Assembly (NCBI GenBank): GCA_949825045.1
Contig: OX463829.1
Location: 2,542,001-2,606,000 of the forward strand
From: Argyresthia goedartella
Lineage: Eukaryota > Arthropoda > Insecta > Lepidoptera > Argyresthiidae
DNA: 64,000 nt
Direction: 5' to 3'
Both the position numbers and the translations under genes were made by a program. How positions within the stretch are numbered: position 1 is the stretch's first letter; every line of letters begins with the position of its first letter. Shown piece after piece: positions 19,905-32,407 of this stretch. The notes under the pieces were generated by a model. That model ran no database searches and was not told where the DNA came from. It worked only from the letters and a program-made list of their open reading frames with translations.

Positions 19905-20045
19905 CAGTCCACTTTTCAATCCTATCTGGATTTGCTGGTAGAAATCTCTTTTATAGAGATAAGCGCGCCTCTTGTACATATATTTTTCTTTGTGTTGTCT
20001 CGGTATGTTTGTTTTGTGCAATAAAGTATTCATTCATTCATTCAT
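19905..20045 (+). repeat. Retroposon 3' end with (TCAT)n tail
   Basis: TCTCTTTTATAGAGATAAGC, GCGCCTCTTGTACATATA, then CAATAAAGTATTCATTCATT ending in (TCAT)n: a LINE 3' terminus with polyadenylation-like signal. Similar sequence lies at 3280-3345. Confidence 0.55.
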
Positions 20046-21020
20046 AATATGAGCACACCTTTTTGTTAGACCCTGATTCAAATTAAATTTTTAAGAGCTT
20101 TGACTTTGGTTCACGATCTCATTTGGAGATGACATTTAGAAATGTAACTCAGAAGCTGTCACCTGTCTCGACACCCTGTACTAACGGAGTGACTCTCAGT
20201 CGCTCATATTTAAAATCGAGTCAGACGACGAAGGTCGATCTATTTCCGCCCTTCGCGAATGATTGAGCGTCCTATCTATAAACTCGTTTATTTTAATCTC
20301 AGCTTTCGTTCATGGACGATTAGGCGCTCAGAATTATTATGCTAAAACACTCACTAACCTAATTGGGTGGAGACGTACAGTGGGGCGGGAAAGGGGGATA
20401 TCCACTTCAATACGCGTTCTATTTGAGCAGCCAGACTGAGCTAATTTCCGCTGAATTGAGAGAAAACCTGATTGAGAAAAGATGTTCTTTTGAACTATGT
20501 AGATAGAGCAGTTTAGACTTAAGCCTGGATTCATTCCGACACCTCAATATCGACGGACGCTGAAAGATGCTGGGCAGAATTAATAAAGAAAAGTATTACC
20601 TTTTTATACAAATACTTAAAGGAAAATGATCATAGGGCCTTATGAATAAAAACGGTATCACTACCAAGGGAATGTGGCGAACGATGGTCTGTAGAAGGGC
20701 CAAAAAAGAATGAATAGTTAAAATGGACAACAAAAAAAAATCCGACCTATTTCAACTGGCCATAAAAACATTGTCGGTTTATTGGTTCTTTCAAGTGTCA
20801 ACAGATGGCACTTCACTCAGATGAACGAAACTCTTGGACACTTCACGCCGCCTTCATGTCGGTAAAAGCGTGCATGGCTTGTGCTGTCACAATTGCGGAC
20901 TCCGCTAGGAGAAGTTCAAAACCTAATCTATCCCAAGATAATTTTCTGTAATACAAATTTTGTTTCCCTGCAGTAGTCGTGAAAAGCATTATTAAATGTC
21001 TCGGCCAAAAGTGATTAAAT
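20046..21020. other. Intergenic, nothing recognised
   Basis: Neither an open frame with recognisable content nor an obvious repeat is seen. Confidence 0.35.
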
Positions 21021-21250
21021 CGTCTCTTAGAGACTCATGCCCGATTTCTCTAACAGTTAAAGGACACTTAGCTCTTTTTCTTAGCTGTCTAGCGATTGTT
21101 TCGGTGGCCGGACTCTTATATTTAAGGGGTCCCCAATGAGCCTAGATGACCCTCACACTTAGGGCAAATCGAAACAACCGCTAGGTGGCCCCTGAAAGAA
21201 GTAAAGTGTCCCCTAAAAGATAGGGATCGTTGGTGAAATCGGCCATCAGA
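21021..21250. repeat. Degenerate fold-back element
   Basis: AGGACACTTAGCTCTTTTTC and TCTAGCGATTGTTTCG (about 21060-21102) pair imperfectly with CGAAACAACCGCTAGG and AAGTAAAGTGTCCCCT (about 21170-21217). The outer parts share GCCCGATTTC / GAAATCGGCC. It is a diverged inverted-repeat element of unknown family. Confidence 0.5.
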
Positions 21251-21780
21251 CTGACCCGTCCATCTATTGCTCACTTTATAGCCTCTACGACGATTTACAG
21301 CCTTTAATTTAGTATTAAAATTAAAATCACAATTTAACACCAGCTTTTAAGTACCTGATAGAATTTTGCCTTCTTTCATAGTTCTCATGACAAGCAAAGT
21401 TAAAATTTCCCCACATCTTTTTCTTCATGCTCGTAATTTACAAAATATTTCGCATTATCATTTCTGTGCACGTACTTCATGAATTTTAATATCGCGCGAC
21501 AGTAACAAACGTTATGTTTAGTTGACAGGACCTCATATGATGAATTGTTATGCGTTAGCAGCTGTCAACTGTACTACGAGTACATGCAAATACGAAGTGG
21601 TGTGGAGTGAAAAATGGTTTCAGAATCGCGTAAGTTTTAGTTATGTATAATATGCTACAATATAATGGTGTTATTAATGGAATATCATAAATTATAAATG
21701 AAATACTCGTGCAACATCCTAAACGTGTTTAAAGTAAATACAGGAACTACATACATAAATAAAATCCAATTAGATAAACT

Positions 21781-21879
21781 AGTCTTCACAAAATAAAAGG
21801 CCCGGTGACGGCGTCCGTGTCACTGACGTAATAAGGTTGAATTTAGTTTGGGCCATCAGGCCTTTTTTTTGTGAAGACT
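21781..21879. repeat. Small fold-back element, about 20-bp arms
   Basis: AGTCTTCACAAAATAAAAGG at 21781 pairs with the reverse complement of CCTTTTTTTTGTGAAGACT ending at 21879, with about one base of length difference in the A run. The core has GTGTCACTGACGTAAT. 21251-21780 between the two fold-backs shows nothing else. Confidence 0.65.
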
Positions 21880-22044
21880 GTAGTGAATCTGTAAGCTTTT
21901 AAAAAGCCTTCAACTGTTCTACATTACATATTCTGTAAATTTTACCTCTCATAACAAATTCACACCGTTGCTTTACATGGTGTTCACGTATGTATAACTC
22001 TGTTATTTTTAATATGTCATTAATTAAATAAATAAATAAATAAT

Positions 22045-22145
22045 AACGCAGCGTCACGCCTTTTACTATTCGGGGTGGCAGGGGCACAGCTCGGGCAATA
22101 TTTAGCAGTTAAAACAGGAAGCTAGCCAATCCCCGCCGATATAGA
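22045..22145 (-). mobile_element. SINE-B tail fragment
   Basis: GCGTCACGCCTTTTACTATT, CGGGGTGGCAGGGGCACAGC: the SINE-B tail on the minus strand. Confidence 0.6.
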
Positions 22146-22226
22146 GATACCTTAGAGATACGAAGGAAATAAGCAGCTATATGAAAATAACAAGAAAATT
22201 AAAATGGATGTGGTTAACCCCAGTTC

Positions 22227-22426
22227 GACGACTCGAATGGCCGAGTCGGCAGTGCCCTGCCTACGAAGCCAAGAGTCCCGGGTTCGAGTCCCGGTGGGGG
22301 CAAATATTTGTTTGATGAGAACGGAGTTTGTACCCTAGTCATGGTTGTTTATCTTTTGTCTAGTACCCAAGATATAGGGAATCCTAGTTTGGGGCCAGAT
22401 CAATGTGTGTAAATAGTGTCCAAGGT
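22227..22426 (+). mobile_element. SINE-A copy
   Basis: The tRNA-like head has A box TGGCCGAGTCGG and B box GGTTCGAGTCC, followed by GGGGGCAAATATTTGTTTGA. The body ends GATCAATGTGTGTAAATAGT, GTCCAAGGT. It is about 40 bp shorter in the middle than its relatives. It is non-coding and likely Pol III-transcribed. Confidence 0.85.
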
Positions 22427-23041
22427 ATAATAATTATTATTATAGTTTCTGAAAGAGTGGTCATTTGCAACAGGAGTGATAGGCTGAAATGAATTTGACA
22501 ATAGATTAAGGGTCAAATACACCATTGCCGAATACGCGACCGAAGTTCGGCGTGATTACGCCTGCAATGCTATGTCAATCACGTATGTTTCAGGAACCAA
22601 AAAATTTAGCCGCGGAACATCTGCGCGTTTTCGGTCATGGTGTCGACACACTAACAGTCTGTGTAATTTAATAGCTCTTCCAGAACCCGAGCGCTAGTCT
22701 CTGCCTCCCATAAAACGCATTAAGTATATATTTATACAAAAAAGCAAACCAAGAGAGTTACCATAGTACCACAGACAACTTTCTTCAGTATCGAATCCGC
22801 TGGAATACATTCATCCCGTTCAAGCTAAGCTGAACCTCCGCAAACGATTAAAATCCCTATGAAGCATACAAGGAACGCTAAAAAGTCTAAAGGTTGTCTC
22901 ACTACCAAAGCCACATGCTGGCTTTGGCAGTGTACGCTCAAATCCTCGGCTTTCAACTACCCTGTTAGGTTCAGGTGTAGGGCTGTCAAGTCTGAAATTG
23001 TAATGTTTTGCTTTCTAACGGAGATGATAAATGTCGCGAGA
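22427..23041. other. Intergenic, nothing recognised
   Basis: No supported gene or repeat. Confidence 0.35.
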
Positions 23042-23180
23042 AATATTATGTCTTGGATATTTATGTAAGAGTGACGTCGCTGTTTTTGGTTCCCACCACA
23101 CAGGTTATCCTAGTGTAGGGCCAAAAGCAATGCATATGCTTGTGTATAAATCTTTATGTTGTTTATTATCTATTAAAATC
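23042..23180 (+). mobile_element. SINE-C 3' fragment
   Basis: GTGACGTCGCTGTTTTTGGT, TCCCACCACACAGGTTATCC, TAGTGTAGGGCC matches the body of the SINE-C at 56794; the tRNA head is missing. Confidence 0.65.
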
Positions 23181-23279
23181 GTGAGCTCAACTATGCATCT
23201 GTCACAGCGTATGGAATAAGGCGTGAACCTATGTTAATTTGTTTTATTCAGCATTCTGGTATTTTATAGACTTTATTTT

Positions 23280-23440
23280 TTTATTATTATTATTAGTTAA
23301 GGTCTTCTCACTGTTAGGAAAACTCCCTCTCTTCCCCTCTTCCAATCTTCACGCTCTTCTACACCAGTTCTTGTCGTAGTCCCTCAGCATCCTGGCATTT
23401 CCTGGGGTGACCAGACCATATCCTCGTTTTGTATTTGGCA
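23280..23440 (-). repeat. Retroposon tail, (TTA)n start
   Basis: A (TTA)n run followed by AAGGTCTTCTCACTGTTAGG, AAAACTCCCTCTCTTCC matches the type of sequence at 31245-31370, probably the reverse of a LINE 3' end. Confidence 0.45.
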
Positions 23441-24121
23441 TTCAGAGAAATGTTAATTTGGCCCCTCGTCGGCTTGGTTTACTGTAGTTCTCCTGCAGAC
23501 TCTTGTAGACTCTATTAATATCGAGACACATTTTCTAACCTAATGTCAGTTAACAAGTAAGATGGCGATTATCAGTAACTAAATAAAATAAGATACATGA
23601 AGTAATTGTAAAATAAGAGCGCAATCTAACAATACCTTTAGTCTAGAATGCTGTTCTAAAAAGGTTACGATCTGCTCTAAAACTTTTTCAATGTAGCAAC
23701 CCTAGCACCGTGTCGTAAATTCTCTGAAAAGAAGTTTAGATACTATCTGTAGTAGAATAGAGAGGTTATTCAAACGGCTATTCGAAGTTTAAATTTAACG
23801 GTTGTGTGGAAATAGACTCTTTACACAGGGTTTAACTTACTTTGTTGAAACGTGGATTAGATGTTAGTTGGTTTAAACTTTTAATGCAGTTGTGGTTCTT
23901 GGCTATGTTGATCAGACAAACTAGTTTATAAAGTAGTTAAGTAGCTGTTATGAGACAAATATAAAGATAAGTAGTGTTATATCCACTGGACATGCTTGGA
24001 AGAGTTATTCTGAAAAAGCCGACAAATTCACTATCAAACAAAATTGGGTAACGAAAGTCCCTTATGGTTACCTAAACTTATACAGATGTACCCCCCTTAT
24101 TCATTTAATGGTGTTTGAACA
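23441..24121. other. Intergenic, nothing recognised
   Basis: No supported gene or repeat. Confidence 0.35.
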
Positions 24122-24270
24122 TACCATTTTCTAATACGGGGTGTCAGTGGAACAATTGTGATCACTTTTAGCCAGTTATTCAATCCTCCATCTTGCGTGA
24201 CAGCTGTGGAGTCATGAAGTCACCTCATGACGAGGTTTCCTCCATCACCATTAGAACGTTCTTATAATGT
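24122..24270 (-). mobile_element. SINE-B fragment
   Basis: TAATACGGGGTGTCAGTGGA, ACTTTTAGCCAGTTATTCAA, TTGCGTGACAG, CCATCACCATTAGAACGTTC: tail and body of SINE-B, head missing. Confidence 0.65.
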
Positions 24271-25555
24271 ACGTTTAACCCTCTCAATAGCCATAAAAAA
24301 AAACAAAATATGGCTATATTTCATAGATTATATGTCATGGATTTAAACCCCATTCATAAAGGATATTCCTTTTTTTAGAAATGGCTACTTGGCCAAATTG
24401 TCATGGCGGCCAGCCACATTACCGTTTTTTTTTCATTAACTCAGTCAGTCGACCAATCAAGTGTGAGTTACCAGAGAGAAGGTCGTTTATCTTCCGTTTC
24501 CGGTCAGTATTGCTAGTAATAAAAAAAAATAGTGGGTAGTAGTAATTATTTTAGAAAAATAAATATAAATATCATTCTAAGTTCATACTAGGCGTTCATG
24601 CGCGAGAGGACGGTAGGTAAATTAAAATTTAATGCAAGTCCTTACTAGGTGTTCAGACGCGAGTGGACAGATTAAGATGAATTACCTATCTCGCTGTTAT
24701 ATAGTCATCAGAAGCATGTGTCAAACCAACTAGGCTGCGGAGCTCTTATCATGTTTATAATGTTTTGGCTCTACTATATAAAATGCACATAATACATCAA
24801 AATTATTGCTGGCCAGTAAACATTTAACAAAATGTCAAAGAAAAAAGAAATAAATCGGTACGACGACGGCTAGATGCTGGCAGGTATTAAAATAAAACCT
24901 TTTTGCACGTTTCCCGCCTTTTCCCGTGCACGTGACACATGGCGGACATCCGAGCGACAGTGGCGCCGCGTGCGGGCCGAGTTTAGAATTAGCAGCATCC
25001 ACGTGGGAAGACTATCCAATCTCGAGACAAGTAAAATTATAAACTCAATCGAATGCTCTCACAGTTCAACCGTACCAAACAACTCCACGCCAAACAATAC
25101 GGTTTCAATAGGAATAAATTGACTACAGTACAAGCATTACCCATATATCTCATTCTCAAACATCTAACTCAATCAGAACAATAAATATAATTTGTATTTG
25201 TATATGTAGGTACATATATCGATATAATATTATATTAGTCAGTTTCATCTCATTTCACTTGTTAAAAGTATCTTTATAAGATGATCTTTTTGGGGTTATC
25301 TTTTATTGGCTATGCAATTGGTGTTTATCTTAAGATATCTCTGTTTATGTAACGCTGTTGATTACCTTAAGAAATAAATAAATAAAATAAATCTCATATT
25401 TTCTCTGCATGAGTGCATGCTTTCTCCGAAAGGATGCTATCAGCCTATTTGCGATAGTATCGTGCGATCATGATACGGTTCTAATGAAATTTAATAATTA
25501 TGGAGTTGCAAATAAAGAGCTGTACAACACAAAACAAAGATCTTATATAGATAAA
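24271..25555. other. Intergenic with an imperfect 65-bp duplication
   Basis: Near 24575-24690, TTCATACTAGGCGTTCATGC and CCTTACTAGGTGTTCAGACG lie in two related units with GCGAGAGGACGG / GCGAGTGGACAG. The 82-codon frame at 24874-25122 has no recognisable motif, and I do not call it a gene. Confidence 0.35.
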
Positions 25556-25801
25556 TAGCGTCACGTCTTTTCCCATACGGAAGTCGCAGAGGCACGATTG
25601 GCCCACTTTTAGCCGGTTATTAATTACTCCATTTGGCGTGACAGTGGGCTAGACCATCGCCGCAGCTATGATTGAAGGTTTCCACACGATGTTTTCCATC
25701 ACTGTTAGAATGTCCGTATAATGTATTTAAGATAAATTACGTATCTCATCGGTGCATCTTCTGCTTGAGAAGCAAGCCAAAAACCCCCTAGACCACGGAG
25801 A
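25556..25801 (-). mobile_element. SINE-B copy, near full length
   Basis: It runs from GCGTCACGTCTTTTCCCATA (tail) to CTAGACCACGGAG (5' end of the tRNA head on the minus strand), with the GCTTGAGAAGCAAGC anticodon-arm region preserved. It abuts the LINE at 25802. Confidence 0.7.
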
Positions 25802-27005
25802 TCTTTTGAGATCATATTTTAGCAATAGATTTCAAAGGACAGAAATCAACGGCGTCATATCTGATAGATTGGGTGTCAAAATCGGAGTTCCACAAGTTTC
25901 CATATTAGGTTCTTTCTTATTCCTGGTATTTATTAACGATCTGCCTTTTATTATAGTAGAGAAATTGACAGACATCGTGTTGTTTACTGATGATATTTCA
26001 CTGGTCTTCAAGATTGAAAGACAAAGTATGATGATCTTTATAATGTATTGTCTTTAGCCTTGATTGGTTCACAGTTAATAATTTATTGTTGAAAGCTGGT
26101 AAAACCAAGTATTTCAAATGCTCACTTCCGAATACCAGGCGATTGAGATAAGTGAAGTGTTAGACAGCAACACTAACGTGTAAGTAAATGATAAGACACT
26201 TTCTTGGAATAACCTTTAATATCAAATTGCAGTGGGGGTCCCACATAGATAACTTTGCTGGTAGACTAAGTTCTGCGGCTTACGCTGTTAGACACATGGG
26301 ACATAACACGAAGGTGGCTTCAGCACGGCTAGCCTATTTTAGGTAGTTTCGTAGTGTCATGTCATTTATTGTGGGGAAAAGCAGCGGATATTCAAACTAT
26401 TTTTAAATTACAGAATAGACATGTTCAAGCATTTTAAAATTTAAAAGCACGGACTGGATACTAAAACATTTTAGAGAAATTGACATACTAATTGTAGCAA
26501 GTCAATATTTATTTTCGAAAATATGATGTATGTACGCAAAAACTTTCAACATTTTCCAAAATTAGCTATAGCTCTAATGATAACCTATGAAATAATCACA
26601 GACTCCTTCCACTCGTGTTTAGACTCGCGAAAATTAGCAATCCATTCAAGGTTGCATTATCTACAACAGGATACCTCCTGAGATTTTGAAATGGCCATTT
26701 GAGAAATTTAAAACCTATGTCAATTTATCTAAAAAGGGATATCACAATATTCAAGATTAGGTTAATGACAAGAGGTGTCAATCTGACTAAACACAAACTC
26801 GCTTAATAATTTTGTAGTTCCTGCATATTATTTGGAATATGTAATACTTTTACTAGTTAAACAAAACATAAATTTAAAAGAGATGTAAAAATCAATCTGT
26901 GGGAGTTTCCTCGCCCTACTTCTCCTACAGTGATCCAATGTAGAGCAGAGGCAAAAAATGACGTTTTCTAAATATATGTAGAAAATAAAGAATTTTGAAT
27001 TTGAA
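25802..27005 (+). pseudogene. Non-LTR retrotransposon ORF2 relic (LINE-J family), RT to 3' end
   Basis: The first part, to 26057, reads SYFSNRFQRTEINGVISDR, then IGVPQVSILGSFLFLVFIND and VLFTDDISLVFK. In intact relatives the last two are GVPQGSILGPxLFLxYINDLP and the catalytic FADD, so a key Ala is Thr here. Past a stop at 26057 it continues in broken frames: FTVNNLLLKAGKTKYFKCS, LGITFNIKLQWGSHI, AGRLSSAAYAVRH. The C-terminal block runs from about 26480 to 26760 and ends near KKGYHNIQD. The 3' UTR has TCTGTGGGAGTTTCCTCGCC and the end repeats TTTGAAT. The best fit is a CR1/Jockey-like clade. It was probably a mobile element source for other fragments here (44879, 50290, 53945, 55402, 58370). 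Confidence 0.8.
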
Positions 27006-27763
27006 TTCATGGACTTATTGAAACACGTAGAACGTGTGTTTTAGGCTATAGTGGAAGTTTTATCTATGTTTTATAGATTTATTCCGTAAAGTTACTAGAT
27101 ACTCGTTTACTTTTGTTTGCATTTGTCGACTATCTAGTCGAACTATCAAGACCTCAAAGTGGTTTTCGATGCCTTCGATATCTTCTCAAATATCATTAAC
27201 CTTCTAACCTCAGAACCTTCAGAAGTATTATTTGGGTACCTACTACTTTAGAGATATTTTAGGGCCAGGTTAATGCAATATCTGAAGTCCCGACCCGCGA
27301 CGCGGGTGACTATATTTTCACAACGTATTTCCGTCTGTGTAGGCGTGCGTAGAACTTTCTCGTTGTATGATGAAAGAAAAATAACGGGTCCATGAGGGGC
27401 GTTATGCATGAACAGTTTTATAAAGAGAGTTGTGAACACGGCTATCCTTTATAGGAGCTGAGGCGGTATTAAACTCTTACGGTATGTGCCGGATGCTTTT
27501 GTTTGACCCTTTTTTTAGCAGGTGGCGTTGGTACGAGTTCGCAAAGGCGAATTTACGAACCGAGAAGTTCACGCCACGAGCCGAAGGCGATGGTCGTAGC
27601 GAGGTTCATAAAGAAGCCTTTTCGAACGAGTTGCAAATTGAATTATTCCGCCTGAGAACCCAAAATCAAGCGACGAAGGTGCTATTTTGAGTTTAGAAGG
27701 CGGAAAAGAAATTGCTTATCCAGTTAATTTATTTTTGTAAAATAAGTACATACGAGTACATAC
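27006..27763. other. Intergenic, nothing recognised
   Basis: The 68-codon frame at 27484-27690 has no recognisable motif. Confidence 0.35.
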
Positions 27764-27905
27764 ATAGCGTCATGCCTTTTGCCATAAGGCAGAAGCGCAA
27801 TAGTGCCCGGGCATAGCCAGTTATTCATATATTCATTTAACGTTACAGAGGGTTAGCTCATTGCCGCACTTGTAGAGATTAATCGCGATGTTTTCCATGT
27901 TTTCA
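27764..27905 (-). mobile_element. SINE-B fragment
   Basis: AGCGTCATGCCTTTTGCCAT, CATAGCCAGTTATTCATATA, CGCGATGTTTTCCATG: diverged tail and body. Confidence 0.6.
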
Positions 27906-28084
27906 GTTTGAAATTAATATGCATAGTGATTTGCATTAATGTGAATTTATATAAAAAATACAGTTTGAAATAGTGCTCTATGTGATAGGAAACCTATGTG
28001 TGTAAGAATCGCTAAGAAATTTTCTCGAATGTCAAAATAATGTATATCTCGTGAGGAACCCTTCATATATCCATATCTAACTTC

Positions 28085-28198
28085 GGCAATAGGCTACACC
28101 TTTATCACGTATAATGGAGTATAGAATAACTGACTGAATATGGGCGTAACTACTTCTCTAGCACCCTGTGCAGGAAAAGTATTAAGCTTTGTGTGTTT
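28085..28198 (+). mobile_element. SINE-B fragment, plus strand
   Basis: CGGCAATAGGCTACACC, ATGGAGTATAGAATAACTGA, CTGAATATGGGCG and GCACCCTGTGCAGGAAAAG align in order with the tail half of 55975-56262. Confidence 0.55.
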
Positions 28199-28289
28199 TG
28201 TTTAAACCTTAAAATCGACAACTTTCTTATTTCAATAACAAAGTCAAACATAACGTAGGTTTGGTGTCATCATCGGCATCTTGTTTCCG

Positions 28290-29040
28290 CCCACGGCTGT
28301 GTAAAAAGCCTTTTCGTACCTACTTATCTGGTCCTGTGCCAATTGAATCTAGGTTTTCCTGGCGAAATTGGTAACGTCATCTGCCCATATGGCTGCTGGT
28401 CGACCCACTCTTCTCATACTCTCTATCGGCCTCCACTTGGTCAGGGATCTACTTACCTGCCGTCGCATCGTCTCGCCAAGTGTCCTGCCTTCCATTTGAG
28501 TCTAGTAGAACGGTTTCCGATATGTTGGACCTTAGTCTGTCGACGTATTTCTTCGTTGCGGACTCGATCTAAGAGTGTGATGTCTAGCTCAGAACGCTCC
28601 ATGTAAGCGTCGTCCATATTTCGGCACCTCAGGTCATGGTAGGTACGACACAGTGATCGAATAGTTTGGTCTTCAGACATTGCGGTATCATTCGATCCCT
28701 TAATATATTCTTAAGCTTTTTTAATCCTGCCCATCCCGCAGATCTCCTTTCCTTGGTGTTTTTTGCCAAAAAATAAACATGTCCAAGATTTATTAGTTAA
28801 CAATAATGATGGAACTCTACTCTCATTTCCAACAATTATGTAGATACGTAACATCCTATAGAGACGACTGTCGTAATCTTGGCCTTGGACATGTCCATGT
28901 TTAGTCCAACTTTTAGAGAAGCCCTATGCTGTTCTTGAAGCAGGGCTCGTAGGTCTCCAGGGTTATCGGCAAACAGGACCATGTCATCAGCAAAACAGAG
29001 GTGCATCAAAAATACACGGACGGTCAAGATTCCATGTAAA
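28290..29040 (-). pseudogene. RTE-type LINE ORF2 relic
   Basis: On the minus strand, from high to low coordinates, the first motif is LMHLCFADDMVLFADNPGDL (about 29010-28940), which holds the FADD catalytic site, then ASLKVGLNMDMSKAK. After a disrupted gap come ELDITLLDRVRNEEIRRQTK (about 28590-28530) and RLKWKAGHLARRCDGR (to 28453). A further segment reads VGRPAAIWADDVTNFARK (about 28400-28350). This order and these phrases are typical of RTE-like LINE proteins, where the end usually reads LKWxWAGHIARxxDGRW and GRPxxRWxDD. Loss of Trp in the AGH motif, stops and missing pieces show decay. Confidence 0.78.
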
Positions 29041-29827
29041 ATTTTTTGCTTTATCCTCTAAGAGGGCAGTCAAGAGCTTAAAAGATCTTTAAAGATTTTA
29101 AATATTTATTCACAGTTGCTGTGTCACACTTTCAGTCTCTCGACCAAAACGGGTAACCGTCACAAACAAACAAAACATAAGTACACAGGCAAAATAAAAC
29201 AAAAGTACACAGAAGAAATAAAACACATCAAAACAAAACAAAAGTATACAGACAAACAGAGGATTTGATGTCCCTCTGACGTACTTCTCGGCCAATGGGA
29301 ATGCGGTTCGTCAACTTTTGAATTCACCCTTGCATCGTTGCCGACCTCAAGACCTCCTAACATGGATTCAATTAAGTTCTTGCCAATTACAAAGAAGCAA
29401 GATACACTAAGGACCTATTTTAAGAAGCCGACATGCCCTATCGATCAGATAAATCATAAATTTTGAATGTAAAATCTGTCACATAGAACTTATCGCGACA
29501 TCTTGAAATATACCACTACTATATTCCCTTGACCTAGTCCCCTCTATTAGTAAATTAAATATCTCAGTCAATAGTTAAGAGGGACTTCAAAGGGAGACTT
29601 CAGTGGAGCAACGAACAAGTTTCAGTTCCGCGAAGGAACTAACTTTGAAAGTGCGCTGATCGAAGTTTCTGTAACATATCTTTGTTACATCTTAGAGGAA
29701 TTCCTGATTTGAGGTTGGTCTACATTTGAGTTGGATCGTGATCTGAAATAATAATTTTCTGCTAGTCCGACGATGACGTCACGCCTTAAGCTGGTGTTGT
29801 ATTTTTATTATGCGTGACCGCTTTTTA
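29041..29827. other. Intergenic with A/C-rich short repeats
   Basis: 29160-29260 has irregular repeats of AAAACAAAAGTACACAGACA. The frames across it are low-complexity artefacts. Nothing else is recognised. Confidence 0.4.
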
Positions 29828-30913
29828 GGGTTCCGTACTATAACACTAAGCAGTACGCACAGCATGTGCCGTAGATTTTTTGGTTGTAATGTTTGGCAGG
29901 ACGGGAACTGCCGTGAACATTTGAAATCTGTAAAAAGAGGTGCGGACATTTTTAATGTCATATCACATCAGTATGTTATGTGCGTAGGAGCATTTCAATG
30001 CACACAATCACAGATTTGAAATACATGAAAACACAAGCGTGGACTTTTCTAGGAAGTTCTTGCACACACATTACGGCTATATCCGCAAATACTGCAGTTA
30101 ATGTAGTATTATTTGATTGAATGTGTGAAATCAGTTATCGTGTGTTATTCTTGTTTGTTGAATCAGTAATTCCCACCTGGGAAACCTAAATGATGATGAT
30201 TGAAGTGGGAGTTATAGACATCACCCACGACACCCGATTACTGAACTCCCAACTGAGCCGTGCGCGTGGCTCTGTCCGCTCCAATGGCACGTATGATGAC
30301 TGCAGCAGGAAGGTCCAATGGCAGCTAGACCCGAGCTCCTAGCCCGATCGCCGGCGACAACTAGATGAGGCTTATGTGGGCCACCACCCAAGTCTCTGTG
30401 GGAAATTTGTCACCGTGCCATGCTGTGACCTGCCCTTCCTTGAGCGCCGTGATAAAGGTTGATGATGGTCGAATTGAAACGGTGAATGTAGATTGATTAT
30501 TACATTGATTTATTGATGCTAGTGCACGCTACAACTATTAAAAGATACAAAACGCGCTGACGAACGAAATCAAAACCTAAAGGGTACTTCCCTTTGATCC
30601 AGCGTCATGAAATTTGACACGAAGCAAGGTGCTAGCACAACTAACGATAAAAAACAGAAAACAGTAAATTTGAAGTTACACAATCCTCGCTATTCTTCAG
30701 TTGTATTTGCAAGAAAAATATTTGGTGAAAGCACATAGCTCCACATAAGATAAGATAAGATACGATTATTTATTTATTTTGCTGTTATTTATTTATATTA
30801 GTCATAATATTGTATGTGGCCCTGGACTATGCGCTATAAACTGTGTTGTATAACCCAGTGTCTTCCTCAGGAGTCTTATTAAAATTATGGTTATTATAAT
30901 ACACAAGTAAATA
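29828..30913. other. Stretch without genes; GC-richer block and (GATAA)n
   Basis: 29828-29845 (TAGGGTTCCGTACTATAAC) is a scrap of the dispersed repeat. 30205-30480 is GC-richer than its surroundings (CGATCGCCGGCGACAAC etc.) but shows no open frame or known repeat. AAGATAAGATAAGATAC lies at about 30746-30763. Confidence 0.4.
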
Positions 30914-31137
30914 GCGTCACGCCTTTAGCTGTACGGGGTGGCAAAAGCAAAGTGTGCCCACGTTTTGCTAGAGATTCATTACTACATTTTGTGTGGTCAG
31001 TGGGTTAGCCCATCGCCGCAGCTATAGGGTAGTTAAGATTTACTCACGATGTTTTTATCATCTTATTGGTCAACACCGGAATTGGAACCCGTATCCTGCA
31101 CTAGAAGCAAGCTTGAAACACACTAGACCACGGAGTT
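30914..31137 (-). mobile_element. SINE-B copy, diverged
   Basis: It runs from GCGTCACGCCTTTAGCTGTA to CACTAGACCACGGAG, including the tRNA-head remnant CGGAATTGGAACCCGTATCC. Its 5' end is at about 31137. Confidence 0.7.
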
Positions 31138-31244
31138 TTTTAAGTACACAAGGTTTTAACTTAGGCTTTACATAAATAAATTTTCCTTTTGACAAACATA
31201 AAGTATTGGAGTAGAACTAAAGAAAATTAATTATTTTTTTAACC

Positions 31245-31370
31245 TGATATTATTATTATTATAAACCTATAATGTCCCACTGCTGGGAAAAGACCTCTCC
31301 CTCTCTTCCACGCTATTTAATCCTGAGCGGTCTCCCTCTAGTTCTTGTCAAAAGATCTTAGCTCAGATCA
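31245..31370 (-). repeat. Retroposon tail
   Basis: (TTA)n then AATGTCCCACTGCTGGGAAA, AGACCTCTCCCTCTC: the reverse of the GCCCAGCAGTGG type ending seen at 59390. Confidence 0.5.
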
Positions 31371-32407
31371 ATTTTCAAACCTAGGATCAAAATTTTATCT
31401 AGAGTCTAGTCAGTTAGAATCTTGACTACAACTTAATGAGTAGGTTTGTATTAAAAAATGTTGCTGTTATGTTTTTAAGTTAATTAAATAAACAGAAGCT
31501 TACTGCATCTAGATGACAAAATATTTTGTTAGTACTCATTGTAGAAAGTATTCCATCTTGTCAAAAGTGATCGATAATATCCAATCTGTGATTTTATATA
31601 TATATTACATACTGTACAAGCGCAAGCATGAGCGTGACGGACAAACTATTGGAAGAAATATAACATTGATTCAGATATCTACAAGTGTGTACGGAACCCT
31701 TGGTGCGTGAGTTCTAATATTTCTAAATAGTCCCGCTTTCAATATCATTAGTATTGCTAAATTAGGATGATGTCGGGGTAGACATATATATATACAGAGT
31801 ATATCAGAAAGAAGGCTGATCATGACGATGAGGTGATATCAAAATCGAGAACATTAGAGACAAAAATGCGTCAAAATACGTGAAAATCTTGAGATTTTGT
31901 GTAAGTATGATTGGCATTTTTATATTGGTTTATTAGTCAAATTAAATCCTTTAGTTGCCTTTTTTGACATTATTTAATAACTATGTATTTTTACCTAAAA
32001 CAAGTTAAGAGATTTGCAGTTCTAACTTTGTAATAATAAATAATATTGTGTGCCCTTGGTTACAAGGTTACGTTGTTGAATTTTGATGAAGTGTCAAATG
32101 TTACGTGTTACTATGATTACAACAGAGGTTGTAACAGAAAAGTGTACAAAACAGCTGATCGCCTGGCCCAAACTGTATGGAGAAGTAAAAATTAAAGTTG
32201 CTTAGATCAAATCGGTTTCATAGAGAAAGTTGTATGAAATGATAGCCATTTCGACCCCCTAAATATGACTACATCCTCTATAACATGATTAATAGAACAA
32301 AGTTACACCAAGGACACATGTCACCTTCCACTATCTTATGTAAAGTTTTGTTTCCGAACTATAAGTTTACTGTATCAGCATCCTTAGTTTATCATAACAA
32401 AATATAC
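31371..32407. other. Intergenic, one dispersed-repeat scrap
   Basis: 31690-31715 (GTACGGAACCCTTGGTGCGT) matches the reverse start of the dispersed repeat. Otherwise nothing is recognised. Confidence 0.35.

Noticed and set aside
29110..29363. Two overlapping hydrophobic minus-strand frames, possible membrane protein
   Set aside because: They arise from AAAACAAAAGTACACAG repeats read in reverse; low complexity.
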